NCBI GenBank assembly: GCA_021775615.1
Contig: JAJFHL010000121.1
Coordinates: 1-32,791, forward strand
Length of the DNA: 32,791 nt
Reading direction: 5' to 3'
Origin: Hyphomicrobiales bacterium
GTDB lineage: Bacteria; Pseudomonadota; Alphaproteobacteria; Rhizobiales; JAJFHB01
Shown here: piece after piece, positions 23,249 through 31,051 of the stretch
Layout: each line of letters opens with the position of its first letter
Numbering within the stretch: position 1 is the first letter of the stretch
Notes under the pieces: model-generated
Seen by the model: the letters and a program-made list of their open reading frames with translations, nothing else
Told to the model about the DNA's origin: nothing
Databases searched by the model: none
Translations under genes and position numbers: made by a program

Positions 23249-24433
23249 ATGAACCGCTCCAGCACTATATCCGAGACGGCTCGGCAACCCGTACCCTGGC
23301 GAAGCCTGGTGGCGGCGATCGGCTGCCTGACCGTGTTTGATGTGACGCTCGGTTTCACCTTCCCGCTGCTGACGCTTCTGCTCGAAGCACGCAATGTCGA
23401 CGAAGCGCTCATCGCCTTCAACGCGGCGATGACACCGGTTGGCATTTTGGTGATGGGGCCCTTCATTCCCACCCTGACGAAGCGGTTTGGCGCCAAGCGG
23501 GTGGCCATTCTTTCTGCGGTTGCCGTCGCCGTGCTTCTTTTGCTGCTGAAGGTGTATCCGCAACTCCTGTCCTGGTTCGTGCTGCGCTTCGTGCTTGGCG
23601 CGACGGGCGGTGTCCTGTTCACCATCTCCGAAGCCTGGGTGGTGCGGTTCGCCGACGGTCCGCATCGCACCAAGATACTGGCGATCTATGCAAGTGCATT
23701 GTCGGCGGGTTTTTCGATCGGCCCCTTCCTGATACCGCTGACCGGTATTCACGGCTGGCTGCCGTTTCTGATCTCCGCCGGGTTCGCCGTCCTGGCGACG
23801 TTGCCCATAATGCTGATCTCCTCACCGGACGCTCCGCCGAAGGAGGGGCAGGGGACGACGTTCTTCTCGTTTCTGCCGAAGGCGCCGGTGCTGCTCTGCG
23901 CGGTTGGTCTGTTCGCCATATTTGACGCGGTCGCACTGACCTTCTTTCCGATTTACGCGATCCGGGTCGGTCTTGGGCTCGAGACCGGCTCTTATGCTCT
24001 GGGCGTTCTGATCGCCGGCAATATCTTCCTTCAGCCGGTGATCGGGATAATTGCCGACAGATGGTCGCGGATCGGAACCATGGTCGGCTGCGCCATGGTC
24101 GCCGCCTTCTTGCTGGTGCTGCTGCCATCGACGCTGCACACAATCTGGATGTGGCTGGTGCTGGTGGTTCTGGGCTCAAGCGGTTTCGGCGTCTACACCG
24201 TGGCCCTGGCGCTCCTGGGAGAGCGTTTCGACGGCGATGCACTGATGGCCGGCGCCGCGGCCTTCGCGACCATGTGGGGTCTCGGCGCCATCGTCGGTCC
24301 GCCGGCCGCATCGGCCGTCATCAAACTCTACGGCATCGAAAGCCTGCCATATTTCCTGGCGACGATCTACGCGATCTACAGTCTGGCATTCGTGGTGCGG
24401 CAGAAGACGCGCGAGGACTTCGGCGGAGAGTAG
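23249..24433 (+). CDS. MFS transporter
   Basis: A 394-residue major facilitator with about 12 hydrophobic segments. The A-like motif between TM2 and TM3 reads GPFIPTLTKRFGAKRV, and a related one in the second half reads GIIADRWSRIGTM. It is most like the YcaD/sugar-efflux type proton-coupled exporters; no substrate can be assigned. The frame stays open back to 23072, but the first 59 residues are not transporter-like, so I chose the ATG at 23249 (AGGA 11 bases upstream); a GTG at 23240 is an alternative. A mosaic repeat begins 8 bases after the stop and may serve as a transcript end. Confidence 0.85.
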   Translation: MNRSSTISETARQPVPWRSLVAAIGCLTVFDVTLGFTFPLLTLLLEARNVDEALIAFNAAMTPVGILVMGPFIPTLTKRFGAKRVAILSAVAVAVLLLLLKVYPQLLSWFVLRFVLGATGGVLFTISEAWVVRFADGPHRTKILAIYASALSAGFSIGPFLIPLTGIHGWLPFLISAGFAVLATLPIMLISSPDAPPKEGQGTTFFSFLPKAPVLLCAVGLFAIFDAVALTFFPIYAIRVGLGLETGSYALGVLIAGNIFLQPVIGIIADRWSRIGTMVGCAMVAAFLLVLLPSTLHTIWMWLVLVVLGSSGFGVYTVALALLGERFDGDALMAGAAAFATMWGLGAIVGPPAASAVIKLYGIESLPYFLATIYAIYSLAFVVRQKTREDFGGE

Positions 24434-24440
24434 GGCGTAA

Positions 24441-24600
24441 GAGCGGGATCAGGAAAAGTGGATACCGGTTTTCCGTCCGATCCCGCTCTACAATATTAGA
24501 AGCGATCACGTTTTATCGATTTAGGTGGTTCCACCTAAATCGATCGTGATCTTTAGCGGGATCAGGAAAAGTGGATACCGGTTTTCCGTCCGATCCCGCT
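24441..24600 (+). repeat. RIME/ABC-like mosaic repeat, copy 3 (largest)
   Basis: Two identical 46-bp palindromic blocks (24442-24487 and 24555-24600), each beginning AGCGGGATCAGGAAAAGTGG and ending with the reverse complement GATCCCGCT, flank another palindrome. The middle one has perfect 14-bp arms ATCGATTTAGGTGG (24515-24528) and CCACCTAAATCGAT (24531-24544), plus outer GATCACG/CGTGATC. The A-C-A order is mosaic. It lies between two convergent genes and forms the 3' end of the DM13 gene. Confidence 0.8.
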
Positions 24601-25105
24601 CCAACATCGTGATCAAAGACCCGAACGAAAGATCCGCCGGCGAAATCAGCACACCGAATTCGGCGCACCAGATCACCACGCTTGGATAGTCCTTCAGGTT
24701 CACGCCCGCCGGGATCGCGAATTTCTGGGAGCCCTTGAAGGCGCGCAGTTTTCCCAGATCGATGAACATCGCCACCTCGACATTTCCGCTCGACCGGATC
24801 TTTTCGCCGGGCACCAGATAGACATGAAACGCCGGGCCGGGCCCGACCTCGAAGTCGTCTTCCAGAAAGACGGTTTTCTCGTACACCGTCACCTTTCCCT
24901 TGCCCCAGTGGATCGGGTCGGACGGATTGGCGTGGACGAAGGTGCCGGTGGCAACGACCGACGTTTTCTCGTCGGCGGTCAGGCGGTCCATGGCTTCGGG
25001 CGGCGGAAACACATATGGGTAGGCGAAGAAGCCCACCGCGACGCCGAAGCCTGTACCGAAAATGCCGCCGACCAGAATGAACGCGAGTGCGCGCCAGAAG
25101 CTCAT
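24521..25105 (-). CDS. DM13-domain membrane protein with repeat-derived C-terminus
   Basis: A 194-residue protein with one N-terminal membrane segment (about 5-32) and a DM13 domain (about 50-160). It contains ATGTFVHANPSDPIHWGKGKVTVYE, HVYLVPG and VVIWCAEFGVLISPADL with the conserved Cys147. DM13 is proposed to be a cytochrome-like redox or electron-transfer module, which would sit outside the membrane here. The ATG at 25105 starts at the membrane segment. The domain ends near residue 162; the last 26 residues, from ERDRTENRYPLF on, are encoded entirely by the mosaic repeat at 24441-24600, so the original stop was probably lost. Confidence 0.85.
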   Translation of the reverse strand: MSFWRALAFILVGGIFGTGFGVAVGFFAYPYVFPPPEAMDRLTADEKTSVVATGTFVHANPSDPIHWGKGKVTVYEKTVFLEDDFEVGPGPAFHVYLVPGEKIRSSGNVEVAMFIDLGKLRAFKGSQKFAIPAGVNLKDYPSVVIWCAEFGVLISPADLSFGSLITMLERDRTENRYPLFLIPLKITIDLGGTT

Positions 25106-25192
25106 GACGGATTGTTCCTTCCGTTCCACGGTGCCCTTCAGGTCAGTGTAGGGAGCACCCATTCATCGGGCAATTCACAAGTTAACGCGGGT

Positions 25193-26338
25193 CTATGCCA
25201 GCGCCTGTTCGAGATCGTCGATGAGTTCTTCGGCGTTCTCGATGCCGACGGAAAGCCGCAGCAGGTTCCCCGGCACCTCGCTGTCCGGCCCTTCGACGGC
25301 GGCACGGTGCTCGATCAGGGATTCGACACCGCCCAGTGACGTCGCCGGCATCCAGAGCCGCACCCGGCCGGCGACCCGTTTGGCATCTTCGTTGCCGCCC
25401 TTTATCAAAAGCGACGCCATGCCGCCAAAGCCTCCGGTCATCTGGCGTTTCGCCATCTCGTGGCCGGGGTGACTTTCAAGGCCTGGATAGAGTACCCGTT
25501 CAATCTTCGGATGGTCCTCGAAATGCCGGGCGATCCGCATGGCGTTGGCGCAAGCCTTGTCGAACCGCACGCTAAGTGTGCGCAGGCCGCGCAGCAGGAG
25601 CCAGGCCTCGAACGGCGGCAGGATGGAGCCGAGGAGGCCGCGCACCTGGATGATCTCCTCCCACAGCGGCCCGTCCTGCCTCGCTGCGAGCACACCGCCA
25701 CCCACATCGCTGTGGCCGTTGAGATATTTGGTGGCCGAATGAAACACGAGGTCGGCGCCGAGCTCCAGCGGGCGCGTCGTCACCGGCGGGGCGACCGTGC
25801 TGTCGACCGCGATCAGGGCGCCGTTTGCACGGGAGATGCGCACCGCCTCGGCAATGTCGATCACGTCCCAGGTCGGATTGACCGGGCTTTCGATCCACAC
25901 CAGTGCGGTTGGCGCTTTCTCGACGGCTTCCCCCAGCGCGCCTTGCCTGGTCTGGTCGAACAGCACAAGCTCTATGTTGCGGCGTTGCGAAACGCGCCGC
26001 AGCCAGGCAAGGCCGCCGTGATACATGATGCGCGGCGCAACGATGCGCGCGCCGTCATCGATGGTTTCGATCACCGCGGCGAAGGCGGCCATGCCGGAGG
26101 CGAACACCAGGGCCCCATGCGCCCTTTCAAGTTTGGCCAGAACATTTTCGACATGGTCGATTGTTGGGCTGCCGTAGCGGCCGTAGATGTAGTCGCCGGG
26201 CAGCTCATAGTTTGCGTCGCGGGCGAAAGTCGTCGCCGGCTGGATCGCAGGAACGACGGCGCCGGTTGCCGGATCGACATAGTGATCCGCCTGGGCCAGC
26301 AGGGTTTCCAGGGAAGGTGAATTGGGTCGCCCGGACAT
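25193..26338 (-). CDS. Cys/Met metabolism PLP-dependent enzyme (cystathionine gamma-synthase/lyase family)
   Basis: A 381-residue fold-type I PLP enzyme. The family marks are IYGRYGSPTIDHVE (Tyr and Arg binding PLP phosphate of the partner subunit), FASGMAA, ESPVNPTWDVIDI, DST, the Schiff-base lysine in SATKYLNGHSDVGGG (Lys204) and SLGGVESLIEHRA near the end. It could be a gamma-synthase, beta- or gamma-lyase in transsulfuration or methionine use; the sequence does not decide. The ATG at 26338 has GAGGAG 6 bases upstream. It stands between the DM13 and universal stress protein genes with 77-87 bp gaps. Confidence 0.9.
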   Translation of the reverse strand: MSGRPNSPSLETLLAQADHYVDPATGAVVPAIQPATTFARDANYELPGDYIYGRYGSPTIDHVENVLAKLERAHGALVFASGMAAFAAVIETIDDGARIVAPRIMYHGGLAWLRRVSQRRNIELVLFDQTRQGALGEAVEKAPTALVWIESPVNPTWDVIDIAEAVRISRANGALIAVDSTVAPPVTTRPLELGADLVFHSATKYLNGHSDVGGGVLAARQDGPLWEEIIQVRGLLGSILPPFEAWLLLRGLRTLSVRFDKACANAMRIARHFEDHPKIERVLYPGLESHPGHEMAKRQMTGGFGGMASLLIKGGNEDAKRVAGRVRLWMPATSLGGVESLIEHRAAVEGPDSEVPGNLLRLSVGIENAEELIDDLEQALA

Positions 26339-26415
26339 GCGCGTCTCCTCAGTGTCAGCCACTGGCGTTACAGAGAGGGACGCTTGAGGGCAAGGGGCTT
26401 TTTTGCGCTGGGAAA

Positions 26416-27414
26416 CTAACGGACGTTCAGCACCGAATTCTTTGCGTTGCGCATCACGGAAAAGGCGACCGAGCCGGACACGGCGCGCTTCAGGCGACTC
26501 TTGCCGGAATCGTTCACCACAATCACTGCGTGGTTGGAGCCGTGTTTGATGATCTGTTCGACCGTGTCGCCAATGCCGATCTTCGTATTGTTGACGCGGA
26601 TCTTCATCTCTTTGAGCACATTGCTCGCATGCTCGATATTGGCCTCGGCGCGCTGCTTGTTCTGGCGTTCCTTGGCAACCGAGAACAGGGTGATCGGTTG
26701 CTTCATGTAGCGCGCCAGGACGGCGGCGCGGCGCACCGCGTCCTCACATCTCTCGGTGCCGTCGGTGCACAGGAAGAAACCGGTCTTGTTGAGGCTCTTG
26801 CGCGCCACAAGAACGGAGCAGGGCGAAAGGGTGGACACTTTCTGCACGACACCGACATCGAACACCGACTTGAACTCGCCGCGCCAGCGGCTTGGTTCGC
26901 CAAGGATCATCAGGTTGTAGGGGCCGAGTTCATACTGGTCGAGAATGCCGCTGGCCACATCCGGCGCGGTCTTCATCTTGAGAACGATTGTCTTGCCGCT
27001 TTCGTGCACATACTCGACCTTGTTGTCGCCGAGCGGATCGCCCCAGGTGTCCTGATGCGCTGATTTTGCGGCCCAGTCTTCCGGCGACTGACCTTCTTCG
27101 CGCAACACTTCCAGGCTGTCCTTGAGGTAGCGGACACCGGGAAGGTCGAGGCCCCAGTCGAGCATGTTCTGGCGCGCAATGCCGACCTGCAGGCCACCGG
27201 ACCTCAGTCCCTGGTCGACGGGGCGGACAAAGGCGATGATGATGTCGCATTCCTTGCCCCAGCCGATCTTCGCTGCAAAGCGCACAGACATGAGGGATTC
27301 TTCCGTGCCGTCGACGCAGGCCAGTATGCGGAACCGGTTGCGCCGTTGCTCGCGGAGTTTCTCATATTCCTGTTCGGCCTGATGGCGATAGTTGACTGGC
27401 TTTCTGCGCGCCAT
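26416..27414 (-). CDS. Tandem universal stress protein
   Basis: A 332-residue protein with two UspA-like domains, about 28-205 and 213-332. Domain 1 begins FRILACVDGTEESLMSVRFAA and contains NLMILGEPSRW and PCSVLVARK; domain 2 begins FFLCTDGTERCEDAVRRAAVLARYM and ends AVSGSVAFSVMRNAKNSVLNV, near the ATP-binding pattern of Usp proteins. The basic N-terminus (about 1-27) is extra. It starts 5 bases after the SLC13 transporter stop, with GAGGG 9 bases upstream, so the two are co-translated and the Usp protein may regulate the transporter. Confidence 0.85.
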   Translation of the reverse strand: MARRKPVNYRHQAEQEYEKLREQRRNRFRILACVDGTEESLMSVRFAAKIGWGKECDIIIAFVRPVDQGLRSGGLQVGIARQNMLDWGLDLPGVRYLKDSLEVLREEGQSPEDWAAKSAHQDTWGDPLGDNKVEYVHESGKTIVLKMKTAPDVASGILDQYELGPYNLMILGEPSRWRGEFKSVFDVGVVQKVSTLSPCSVLVARKSLNKTGFFLCTDGTERCEDAVRRAAVLARYMKQPITLFSVAKERQNKQRAEANIEHASNVLKEMKIRVNNTKIGIGDTVEQIIKHGSNHAVIVVNDSGKSRLKRAVSGSVAFSVMRNAKNSVLNVR

Positions 27415-27419
27415 CGAAC

Positions 27420-28958
27420 TCAGCCCTCCAACAGCGGCCAATAGGTGGAAGCGACAACCAGCAGCAGCGCCGTCGAGACGATCGCCATGCGCCAACCGAC
27501 CTTGAGGAAATCTGTCGTCTTGAGATACCCCGATGAGTAGACGATCGTACAGGCCGGCGTGCCGACAACCGTCAGGTAGGCAAATGCCGAGGACACCGCG
27601 GTGATGAAGCCGACCACGATCGGGTTTTCCCCGGCCACCACCGCCACCTTCAGAACGATGGGTCCGAGAACCGCAACCGCGGCGCCGTTCGACATGGTGT
27701 TGGTGACGCTTGTTGTCAGCACCGAAACGGCGGCCCAAAGGCCCACTCCGCTGTCGATGCCGATGGGAGAGAGCAATGCAAGAAAGCTCTCCGCGATCCA
27801 CTCCGCGGCGCCGGTGACCTTCATCTCAACGCCGAGCGAAATGGCCGCCGCGTAGAGCAACACGACCCCCCAGTTGACGCCCGAATTGATCTCCTCCCAG
27901 CGCACCAGGCCGGCAATGAGAAACGCTGCTGCCCCCAGGACCGCGACGGTTCCCATGCCCCATTCCGAAGACATCGTGATCCAGCCGGACAGGATCAGCA
28001 TGAAAAAGACGATCGACAGCCAGGCGCTGGGGCGCAGCGGACCCTGCATCAGGATCTGTGTCCGCAGTTTCGCGACCCCGCGCGACAGGTCCTTGTATTC
28101 GGGCTTGAACGTGAGGAAGAGAATGAGTGTGACGAACGGCAGTTGCACCAGAAACAGCGGATAGGCGTAAGTCATCCACTTCCAGTAATCCATCAGATAC
28201 TGATGTGTTTCCGGCGATGCCGGGTCGTAGAAAAATTCCTTCCAGTACCCCACCATGATGGCGTTGCGCGCACCGCCTGACGGGGTGCCGATGCCGGCGA
28301 CGGAGCAGCCGTAGCAGATCGAAAACAACAGCACGGCCGCCAGGTTGCGCACGCGCTTGGGATTGTCGGATGTCAGCGTGATCAGGGTGATGCCGACCGG
28401 CAGCATCATGGCGGCAACCGTGTGTTCGCCGACGAAAGACGCCAGAATGCCGCTCACCACGGTAATGCCGAAACATATCGAAACGGTTTTGGTTCCCGTC
28501 ATCTGAACGATGTACCAGGCGATCCGCTTGTCCAACTGCTGCTTTACCACGGCGACCGCGAGCATCAGCGAGCCCATGATGAACAGAACGGAATCGGTCA
28601 TCAGCGTCTTGGCGACCGTGGTCGAATCAAGATCGAGCAGCAGCACCTGGCCGACAATAATCAACAGGGCGACAGTGGGCAGCGGGATCGGCTCGGTGAT
28701 GAACAAAATGGTTGCCACCACCGACATCACCAGAACGATGTAGCCTTCGTGGCTGAGGTTCGGCGGTCCGTCAATGCTGATCAGCAGGGCGCCGATTGCC
28801 ATCGCCAGGAAGAACCAGCGCTTTTCCCAGAAATAGTAGAGGTTGACCTGCGAACGCATGACCAGCATCCGCTGGTAGCCGACGCGGCGGAAGCGCACCG
28901 ACCAGTCCGATGCATATTCGTTGGCCTGCAGGCTGTCGGTGATGATGTTGGCGTTCAT
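27420..28958 (-). CDS. SLC13/DASS family anion transporter
   Basis: A 512-residue membrane protein with about 12 hydrophobic segments, of the divalent anion:sodium symporter family (di- or tricarboxylates, sulfate). The conserved TEPIPLPTVALLI (88-100) is present, as are AAMMLPVGITLI (182-193) and the second sodium-site motif TNTMSN (419-424) followed by GAAVAVLGPI. Where the first SNT motif is expected, the sequence reads GEH (177-179), so the first sodium site may be altered. An extra soluble N-terminus (about 1-45) precedes the membrane part. It shares an operon with the Usp gene and diverges from the M20 gene. Confidence 0.88.
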   Translation of the reverse strand: MNANIITDSLQANEYASDWSVRFRRVGYQRMLVMRSQVNLYYFWEKRWFFLAMAIGALLISIDGPPNLSHEGYIVLVMSVVATILFITEPIPLPTVALLIIVGQVLLLDLDSTTVAKTLMTDSVLFIMGSLMLAVAVVKQQLDKRIAWYIVQMTGTKTVSICFGITVVSGILASFVGEHTVAAMMLPVGITLITLTSDNPKRVRNLAAVLLFSICYGCSVAGIGTPSGGARNAIMVGYWKEFFYDPASPETHQYLMDYWKWMTYAYPLFLVQLPFVTLILFLTFKPEYKDLSRGVAKLRTQILMQGPLRPSAWLSIVFFMLILSGWITMSSEWGMGTVAVLGAAAFLIAGLVRWEEINSGVNWGVVLLYAAAISLGVEMKVTGAAEWIAESFLALLSPIGIDSGVGLWAAVSVLTTSVTNTMSNGAAVAVLGPIVLKVAVVAGENPIVVGFITAVSSAFAYLTVVGTPACTIVYSSGYLKTTDFLKVGWRMAIVSTALLLVVASTYWPLLEG

Positions 28959-29162
28959 ACGACCCGGTTGCCCCGCAATGAGCGGAATTCCTCAATCGCA
29001 ACTATTTCACGGTGGCGCCGCATTGGGCAAGTCATACGACCGCGCAATCTTAATGGCGGGGCCCGCCGGAGACCTGAGGGAGGTCGTCCAATGCGTCTTG
29101 CAAATTCTCCGCCGCCATGGCTAGTGGGTCGCCTACGCCCGCCCCAACACATGAGCTCCAAC

Positions 29163-30554
29163 ATGGCGAACATCGACGAGGTCGTCTCCCATATTGACCG
29201 GAACATCGAGCAGAGCATCGAACGTCTGTTTGATCTCTTGCGCATTGAGAGCATCTCCACCGATCCCGCCTATGCCGCCGAGTGCCGCCGTGCAGCCGAC
29301 TGGCTGACGGAAGAACTGAACCGTCTCGGGTTCCAGGCCACGACCCGCGACACCATCGGTCATCCGATGGTGGTGGCGCATTACGAACCGCCCGATTGCG
29401 CCGGCGACGTGGCGCATGTGCTGTTCTATGGCCACTACGACGTCCAGCCCGTCGATCCCGTCGACCTGTGGGACACACCGCCGTTCGAGCCGCAGCGCGT
29501 CAGCTCCAACGGAACCGAGCGTATCGTTGCCCGCGGCTCCGCCGACGACAAGGGCCAGCTCATGACCTTTCTTGAGGCCAGCCGCGCCTGGCTCGATGTC
29601 ACCGGCGCGCTGCCGCTCAAGATCACCATCCTGTTCGAGGGGGAGGAGGAATCCGGCTCCAAGAGCCTTGGGCCCTTTCTCGATGAGTTCGGTGACGAGC
29701 TCAAGGCCGATGTGGCGCTGGTCTGCGACACCAACATGTGGGACGCGGAAACGCCGGGCATCACGACGCGGCTGCGCGGTCTTCTGATGGACGAGGTCGT
29801 CGTCACCGGACCCGCCATGGATCTCCATTCCGGCTATTACGGCGGGGTCGCGCACAATCCGATCCACATCCTGTCGCGCATTATCGCGAGCCTGCATGAC
29901 GATGACGGGCGTGTCGCCGTTTCAGGTTTCTACGATGGCGTCGACCCGGTTCCGGCCGATGTCGAGCGTCAGTGGTCGGCCCTCGACTTCGACGAGGATG
30001 CCTTCGTCAGCGACATCGGCCAGACCAGCCAGTCCGGTGAAACCGGGAGCGGTGCGCTCGAGAAGGTCTGGGCGAGGCCGACATGCGACGTGAACGGCAT
30101 CATCGGCGGCTACACGGGAGAGGGCACCAAGACGGTCATTCCGTCCATCGCCTCGGCCAAGATCTCGTTCCGTCTCGTTGGTCGCCAGGACCCCGAGACC
30201 ATTCGCGAGGCGTTCCGTGAGCACGTCCGGGGCCGACTGCCCGAGGGCTGTACGGTCGATTTCATCTCGCACAAGGGAAGTGCGGCGATCGAGATCCCGG
30301 TGGACAACGCCCATCTGTCGAAGGCGGCGGCTGCACTGGAAGCCGAATTCGGCACCGCGGCCGTGATGCTTGGCGGCGGGGGTTCGATCCCGATCGTGCG
30401 CAGCTTCAGGCATGTGCTCGGCATGGACAGCCTGCTGATCGGCTTTGGCCTCGGCGACGACCGGATCCACAGCCCAAATGAGAAGTACAACCTCTCAAGC
30501 TATCACCGCGGCGCCCGCAGCTGGGCGCGCATTATAGATTGCCTGTCCAGCTAG
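29163..30554 (+). CDS. M20 family dipeptidase
   Basis: A 463-residue zinc dipeptidase of the carnosinase-like M20 group. Metal and catalytic segments are visible: FYGHYDVQP (His91, Asp93), ARGSADDKGQ (about 123-132), EGEEESGS (159-166 with the catalytic and metal Glu pair), CDTNMW, and the C-terminal GGGSIPIV and IHSPNEKYNL. It cleaves dipeptides in the cytoplasm. The start is uncertain: MANIDEV at 29163 matches the family's usual N-terminus, but an ATG at 29091 has an excellent GGGAGG 7 bases upstream and would add 24 unusual Pro-rich residues. The frame open far to the left is a shadow of the transporter. Convergent with the ICMT gene, overlapping by 4 bases. Confidence 0.9.
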   Translation: MANIDEVVSHIDRNIEQSIERLFDLLRIESISTDPAYAAECRRAADWLTEELNRLGFQATTRDTIGHPMVVAHYEPPDCAGDVAHVLFYGHYDVQPVDPVDLWDTPPFEPQRVSSNGTERIVARGSADDKGQLMTFLEASRAWLDVTGALPLKITILFEGEEESGSKSLGPFLDEFGDELKADVALVCDTNMWDAETPGITTRLRGLLMDEVVVTGPAMDLHSGYYGGVAHNPIHILSRIIASLHDDDGRVAVSGFYDGVDPVPADVERQWSALDFDEDAFVSDIGQTSQSGETGSGALEKVWARPTCDVNGIIGGYTGEGTKTVIPSIASAKISFRLVGRQDPETIREAFREHVRGRLPEGCTVDFISHKGSAAIEIPVDNAHLSKAAAALEAEFGTAAVMLGGGGSIPIVRSFRHVLGMDSLLIGFGLGDDRIHSPNEKYNLSSYHRGARSWARIIDCLSS

Positions 30555-31051
30555 GTTTGTGTGGCGATGCTGGAAAGCGCCTTGTTCTCGGCGCTGATGC
30601 GCACGTAGAGCACGGCGGCGTTAAGCACGGTGAAAATCGCCGCATACGCCCACAGGCCGAAGATCGCCGGCGCGCAGGCAATCTCGCAAGCCACCAGAAC
30701 GTAGTTCGGATGGCTGAGGAACCGGTACGGCCCGCGCCGAACCAGAGGCGCGCCGGGCAGGATGATGATGCGGGTGGTCCAGCGCGATCCAAGGCTCGTC
30801 AGGATCCACACCCGGAAAAGCTGCAACACTCCATATAGGCCCGCGAACCACCAGTTGACCGGCTGATCCCAGATCAGCACCGCAAGGCCGGCAAGCCAGG
30901 AGACATGCAGGAGGACCATGAGCGGATAGTGGCCGGCGCCGGCCTCATAGGCGCCCTGCGCCAAAAGCCGTTCGGAGTTCCGCTTGGCAATGAACAGCTC
31001 GCTCAGGCGCTGGAGACAAAGGAAGCCGAGAAACGCAATGTGAAAGGTCAT
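30551..31051 (-). CDS. ICMT-family membrane methyltransferase
   Basis: A 166-residue protein with about four hydrophobic segments and the isoprenylcysteine carboxyl methyltransferase signature GPYRFLSHPNYVLVACEIA (about 107-125), the SAM-binding region in this family. In bacteria this family often O-methylates lipids. Its start overlaps the type III polyketide synthase stop by 4 bases (ATGA), a strong sign of coupling. By analogy with SrsB of Streptomyces and BpsB of Bacillus, it probably methylates the alkylpyrone or alkylresorcinol made by that synthase. Confidence 0.85.
   Translation of the reverse strand: MTFHIAFLGFLCLQRLSELFIAKRNSERLLAQGAYEAGAGHYPLMVLLHVSWLAGLAVLIWDQPVNWWFAGLYGVLQLFRVWILTSLGSRWTTRIIILPGAPLVRRGPYRFLSHPNYVLVACEIACAPAIFGLWAYAAIFTVLNAAVLYVRISAENKALSSIATQT

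Noticed and set aside
26380-26415. T-run CTTTTTTG after the universal stress protein gene as a terminator
   Set aside because: The T-run is on the plus strand, while the gene ends on the minus strand, and no stem precedes it in the right direction.
29055-29067. Near-palindrome GGCGGGGCCCGCC in the SLC13/M20 divergent region
   Set aside because: It is GC-rich with no loop or T-tract and is easily expected by chance here.
28422-29090. Long N-terminal extension of the M20 frame into the SLC13 gene
   Set aside because: It is antisense to the transporter and gives low-complexity protein; the dipeptidase domain begins only after 29163.
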